Shown here one piece after another: positions 5,291 through 7,750 of a stretch of 7,750 bases of DNA. This DNA is from Nanobdellota archaeon. Its GTDB lineage: Archaea > Nanobdellota > Nanobdellia > Pacearchaeales > GW2011-AR1. A model generated the notes under the pieces. The model saw only the letters and a list, made by a program, of their open reading frames with translations, made no database searches and was not told the DNA's origin. How positions within the stretch are numbered: position 1 is the first letter of the stretch; every line of letters starts with the position of its first letter. The stretch covers positions 1 to 7,750 of the forward strand of contig JAHJMH010000009.1 in assembly GCA_018821425.1 (NCBI GenBank), read 5' to 3'. Position numbers and translations under genes: made by a program.

Positions 5291-5888
5291 GAATTCCCCA
5301 AATTCCAGACAAACGAACCTCAATGGCTTTAACATCTGCTTTAAAAAAATCTCCCTGATGTTTAGCCACACTCTGAACCAGGTCTATCGCCTCCCGATTT
5401 GTCTCTGAAAAAACCACCCGAGAATTTTTAATATTCTCAAGAGAACTTCTATAAGAACGAACTGACTCTTTCAAACGATCTCTACGAGCTTCAAGAAAAT
5501 GTCTAAAGTATCGTCGGCGATCCAATCTATGTTCAACATCCTCAAGAGTCCCATAAAGAGAGGGTTCACCATACACCTTGGAATCATCTGAGATGCCTAA
5601 ATAATACGGAGATCTTTTAGACCACTTAAAAGCATCTTCGCGGAATACCTGCTCTAACTTTTTTCTATAAAATTCATCTGCATCCTTATCCTGAAAACTA
5701 AAGACATGAATTTCAGGAAAATCTCGAAGAATCTGGAAACTGCGAAGATTTCTCGCACGATAATTAAAAATAGGGCTACCATCCCTAAAACGGAAGAGGT
5801 CTTGCACTAAACTAACAGAACTAAAAGAATCGGCAGGAAGTTCTATTGCAACTCCAGAATATTTTACGGAATCTGTTCCTCCACCCAT
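5253..5888 (-). CDS. Arginine-rich hypothetical protein (211 aa)
   Basis: No family recognised. The N-terminal half looks like an alpha/beta fold (KYSGVAIELPAD at 9-20, then a segment around FPEIHVFSFQDKDADEFYRKKLEQVF at 57-82); residues 115-160 form a long, very basic helix region (RLDRRRYFRHFLEARRDRLKESVRSYR), and the last 45 residues carry hydrophobic strands and helices ending in EFWDREQP. No signal peptide, membrane segment or metal-binding Cys/His cluster is visible, so it should be cytoplasmic. It has about 23 Arg against 12 Lys, the reverse of its Lys-dominated neighbours, and uses CGN codons freely, hinting at a different origin. The start at 5888 is supported by a TATA box 25 bases upstream, giving a leaderless mRNA. 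The last 38 bases overlap the end of alaS on the other strand. The promoter and even composition argue that it is real. Confidence 0.65.
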   Translation of the reverse strand: MGGGTDSVKYSGVAIELPADSFSSVSLVQDLFRFRDGSPIFNYRARNLRSFQILRDFPEIHVFSFQDKDADEFYRKKLEQVFREDAFKWSKRSPYYLGISDDSKVYGEPSLYGTLEDVEHRLDRRRYFRHFLEARRDRLKESVRSYRSSLENIKNSRVVFSETNREAIDLVQSVAKHQGDFFKADVKAIEVRLSGIWGIPSPLEFWDREQP

Positions 5889-5908
5889 GACCCAAAGAAG
5901 AAAAAACT

Positions 5909-5917
5909 ATTTATAAT
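5909..5917 (-). promoter_or_regulatory. TATA box for the arginine-rich hypothetical gene
   Basis: The minus strand reads ATTATAAAT followed by AG, centred 25 bases before the ATG at 5888. A run of six T follows on the same strand at 5901-5906 and lies between box and start; it might also help end transcripts coming from vapC, whose stop is at 5942. Confidence 0.6.
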
Positions 5918-5941
5918 CGTTTGTATGTTAGAAAGCAACTA

Positions 5942-6325
5942 TCAAATAATAATCGCTTCTTTAAATCCCTTAAAATGATTGTCCTTGGTTATCAATTTTG
6001 CCCCGAGTTCTCTCGCAGAAAGAATTATAATTGCATCAATCAAACCAAAAGAAGATTTTCGTTTTCTCTTTTCAGCATGTAATAATCCTGCCAACCTAGC
6101 AACTCTCGGAGTTATTTCAAAAATTTTAGAGTTTTTTATCAGACAATCGTAAGCCAAATCAGAGTTGCTATTCTTCCTTTTAACCTTACTAATAACTTCC
6201 GAAATAATAATATCAGTAACATAAATCTCATTATTTTTAGCTTCCAAGAACTCATTAACTTTCTCCCCTGCGTTACTCCCCTCAAGATATTCTATCCATC
6301 CTGAAGTATCAAGAAGATATTTCAT
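5942..6325 (-). CDS. vapC: VapC-type PIN-domain toxin ribonuclease
   Basis: PIN-domain toxins are magnesium-dependent endoribonucleases held inactive by their antitoxin. This 127-residue protein has the standard size and all four acidic positions: Asp6 in the N-terminal YLLDTSGWIEYL motif, Glu43 in ISEVISK, Asp97 in GLIDAIIILSA and Asp115 in LITKDNHF. The alternation of strands and helices matches the fold, and ITKD.HF near the C-terminus is typical of the family. Its ATG overlaps the TGA of the upstream antitoxin gene by four bases (ATGA), the usual VapBC arrangement that ties toxin synthesis to antitoxin translation. No inactivating change is visible, so the toxin should be active. The RNA target cannot be read from the sequence. 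Confidence 0.92.
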   Translation of the reverse strand: MKYLLDTSGWIEYLEGSNAGEKVNEFLEAKNNEIYVTDIIISEVISKVKRKNSNSDLAYDCLIKNSKIFEITPRVARLAGLLHAEKRKRKSSFGLIDAIIILSARELGAKLITKDNHFKGFKEAIII

Positions 6326-6522
6326 CCTCGGTCTTTCGTTCGGTCATCTTCTCTCTTATAAGAACCAATGCCTTTCAACGCTCCAAAGTAATTTTTCTTT
6401 ACTTTTTTTACCTTTATTTCAACAAGCTCATCTTTCTTAAGACCGGCTGTCCGAACAAGATCAATGGGAAGAGTTACTGCTAAGGATCCGCCCAATACTC
6501 TTATCTTTGTTAAAGCCGCCAT
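6322..6522 (-). CDS. vapB: VapB-type antitoxin with AbrB/SpoVT DNA-binding domain
   Basis: The 66-residue protein begins with a swapped-hairpin AbrB-like DNA-binding domain, about residues 3-43 (TKIRVLGGSLAVTLPIDLVRTAGLKKDELVEIKV), with the characteristic xLAVTLPxxLVRxxGLKKGD-like core. The C-terminal part (44-66) contains NYFGALKGIGSYKRED, a typical toxin-binding arm in which an aromatic residue and basic residues enter the PIN active site. It neutralises the co-encoded VapC and, as a dimer or in complex with VapC, should repress its own promoter. The start is supported by a TATA box 25 bases upstream, again implying a leaderless transcript; no Shine-Dalgarno sequence is seen. An inverted repeat overlapping the promoter is the likely binding site. 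Confidence 0.9.
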   Translation of the reverse strand: MAALTKIRVLGGSLAVTLPIDLVRTAGLKKDELVEIKVKKVKKNYFGALKGIGSYKREDDRTKDRG

Positions 6523-6528
6523 AAAAAG

Positions 6529-6545
6529 TATAACATCAAGTTATA
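6529..6545. promoter_or_regulatory. Inverted repeat overlapping the vapBC promoter (candidate operator)
   Basis: TATAAC and GTTATA form perfect 6-base arms around the spacer ATCAA. Allowing one mismatch, the symmetry extends to 9-base arms (6526-6548). The right arm lies inside the TATA box and the left arm between the box and the start, so a protein bound here would block TBP or polymerase. Autorepression by VapB(C) is known for the family and is the natural reading. Confidence 0.55.
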
Positions 6546-6552
6546 TTTAAAT
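6541..6552 (-). promoter_or_regulatory. TATA box of vapBC
   Basis: The minus strand reads ATTTAAATATAA, centred 25 bases before the vapB ATG at 6522, close to the archaeal consensus. It lies in the 45-base gap between the transglutaminase-like gene and vapB, so vapBC is probably an independent leaderless transcription unit. Confidence 0.65.
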
Positions 6553-6567
6553 CTTCCGATTCCACAA

Positions 6568-7713
6568 TCACTTCAACTCATAAGCGCCATCAAAATTATA
6601 TTTCTCACTTATACCATCGTATCTCCAAAACTTCAAGTAACCCATAATATTTTTATTCCTTATGTCAGAAATAGTTTTCGCGTCGTCGTATTCTTCCAAA
6701 TCTTTTGGTAAAGAAATTCCATCTGAGATAATCATCACCTGCGGAGTGGAAAGAAGTTTCTCGCCACCGACAAATTCCATAGAACTATCTGAGATTATCG
6801 CAGGTCCCCCAGATTCAACAAAACAAAATCCGCTACCATAAAAACTCTTTTCAACAGGACACTTAATTCCTGCTGCTTCATGATTCTCATCCAAAAAATA
6901 AAATATCGCGGTGCCATAACCCAGTTCTTTAAGCAAAGCGACCATTAAGCCAGATTTCTCTCCGCAAATTCCTTCAAACTCATAAAGAACCTCATAAGGA
7001 TATCTCGAATAATTCACTTCATTTCCACTAAGAGAAATAGTTTTATTTGAAGCGCCATAAGGAATGTTTTGAACAATGCTAACTGCAATCCTTGCCTGAT
7101 CTTCTTTACTCTCGGGGACCAAATTTTGAATTTTTTTGACAAGCTTCAACAAATTAAATTTCTGAACCTCATCGCTGAGACTCTTAATTTTGAAATCCTT
7201 CCGGAATGGCGTCTCTGAACCTTGATAATAAAGAGTTCTCGGTATTTCAGATACATGTTCCTGAACACCTTCGTAAATAACAAAATCAATTTTACCTTCT
7301 CGACCATGAATAAAATATTTCAACTCGATATCAAGAGGATTCGTTTCTAGAGAGAGTACGCAAGATTCTTCCTGTTTCACGAGACTAAGATTCCCAAGAG
7401 GATTTCCATTAGAACAACCACAGACAGACGCTCTTTCAATCAGAACCCCGTTGTCGCAATAATATGGTTTATCTAAAGAACAAGTATTGTAAAAAGTTCC
7501 GTCGCCACAAGTGAGCACTTCATCAAACGTCTGTCCTCTAGAGGCTATGTACACTGAAAGGAGAGTCAAAATAAAAATAGCAACAAAGACAATTAGAATA
7601 TATGCTGGCTGAATCGACCGAATAAAGCCCCTAATTCCTTGGGACGAATTCATTTGACTTGAAGAATAAGAATCTTCAGGACCATAAGCACTAACATCTT
7701 TTTTTCTCACCAT
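6568..7713 (-). CDS. Membrane-anchored, cysteine-rich transglutaminase-like protein
   Basis: This 381-residue protein has a polar N-terminal head (1-33), a single membrane helix (about 36-57) and a large domain that the basic N-side charges (Arg28, Arg32) place outside the cell. Residues 66-120 carry six cysteines (69, 78, 86, 98, 100, 118) in a pattern CGDGT...C...KPYYCDNG...CGC, reminiscent of a small module seen in secreted proteins of DPANN archaea and probably disulphide-bonded. Residues about 185-312 resemble a transglutaminase/papain-like fold with a plausible triad: Cys250 in FEGICGEKSGLMVALLKELG, His278 in DENHEAAGI and Asp309 in IISDSS. Such domains act as proteases, amidases or transglutaminases; the reaction here cannot be told. 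Cys285 and Cys297 may form another disulphide. The start is supported by a TATA box about 25 bases upstream. Fold call is good, activity uncertain. Confidence 0.82.
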   Translation of the reverse strand: MVRKKDVSAYGPEDSYSSSQMNSSQGIRGFIRSIQPAYILIVFVAIFILTLLSVYIASRGQTFDEVLTCGDGTFYNTCSLDKPYYCDNGVLIERASVCGCSNGNPLGNLSLVKQEESCVLSLETNPLDIELKYFIHGREGKIDFVIYEGVQEHVSEIPRTLYYQGSETPFRKDFKIKSLSDEVQKFNLLKLVKKIQNLVPESKEDQARIAVSIVQNIPYGASNKTISLSGNEVNYSRYPYEVLYEFEGICGEKSGLMVALLKELGYGTAIFYFLDENHEAAGIKCPVEKSFYGSGFCFVESGGPAIISDSSMEFVGGEKLLSTPQVMIISDGISLPKDLEEYDDAKTISDIRNKNIMGYLKFWRYDGISEKYNFDGAYELK

Positions 7714-7730
7714 ATTGAATATTGAAAAAG

Positions 7731-7741
7731 AAATTATAAAA
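7731..7741 (-). promoter_or_regulatory. TATA box for the transglutaminase-like gene
   Basis: The minus strand reads TTTTATAATTT, centred 23-24 bases before the ATG at 7713, which again predicts a leaderless transcript. The window ends 9 bases further upstream, so a BRE or operator cannot be judged fully. Confidence 0.55.
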
Positions 7742-7750
7742 AGCTATCTC

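Noticed and set aside
5240..5330. Possible frameshift that cut off a C-Ala domain of AlaRS
   Set aside because: The protein runs to the natural end of the editing domain, no plus-strand frame after 5290 continues with C-Ala-like sequence, and the space is taken by the opposing gene; the short form fits known compact AlaRS proteins.
1..7750. CRISPR array, tRNA or rRNA genes, insertion sequences
   Set aside because: I looked for regularly spaced repeats, cloverleaf-like segments with conserved T-loop sequence, and transposase motifs with terminal repeats, and found none.

Overview
The window is AT-rich, gene-dense DNA and looks like a small-genome archaeon, most probably of the DPANN group (Pacearchaeota/Woesearchaeota-like). 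The archaeal signs are a transcription factor E homologue and TATA-type promoters placed about 25 bases upstream of the start codons of most first genes, which implies mostly leaderless transcripts. The DPANN assignment rests on the short alanyl-tRNA synthetase, which resembles those of DPANN archaea and CPR bacteria, and on family resemblance of several membrane and coiled-coil proteins. It is an inference, because no rRNA or other taxonomic marker is present.

Layout. (a) 16-147, minus: a 43-residue two-helix membrane protein with its own promoter and the only strong Shine-Dalgarno site seen. (b) 227-2339, minus: a compact operon read from 2339 downwards, TFE-like factor with a long lysine-rich tail, then a rhomboid intramembrane protease, then a SpoIIM/DUF95 membrane protein. 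The first junction is 5 bases and the second is a TAATG overlap. (c) 2340-2511: a divergent promoter region with a perfect palindrome next to the TFE promoter and a roughly 40-base imperfect direct repeat. (d) 2512-3481, plus: two uncharacterised coiled-coil proteins, one base apart. (e) 3533-5290, plus: alanyl-tRNA synthetase lacking the C-terminal C-Ala domain. (f) 5253-5888, minus: an arginine-rich protein of unknown function whose 3' end overlaps that of alaS by 38 bases. (g) 5942-6522, minus: a VapBC toxin-antitoxin pair whose promoter carries an inverted repeat. (h) 6568-7713, minus: a membrane-anchored protein with a cysteine-rich segment and a transglutaminase-like domain predicted to lie outside the cell.

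Functionally the window mixes information processing (TFE, AlaRS), membrane biology (rhomboid, SpoIIM-like, small hairpin protein, surface transglutaminase-like protein) and a short accessory stretch at 5253-6522 (orphan gene plus VapBC). I saw no tRNA, rRNA, CRISPR array or insertion sequence, and no gene-free stretch longer than about 170 bases. The most unusual items are the lysine-rich TFE tail and its operon with membrane proteins, the minimal AlaRS, the paired coiled-coil genes, the arginine-rich orphan, and the SD-led tiny membrane protein in an otherwise leaderless setting.
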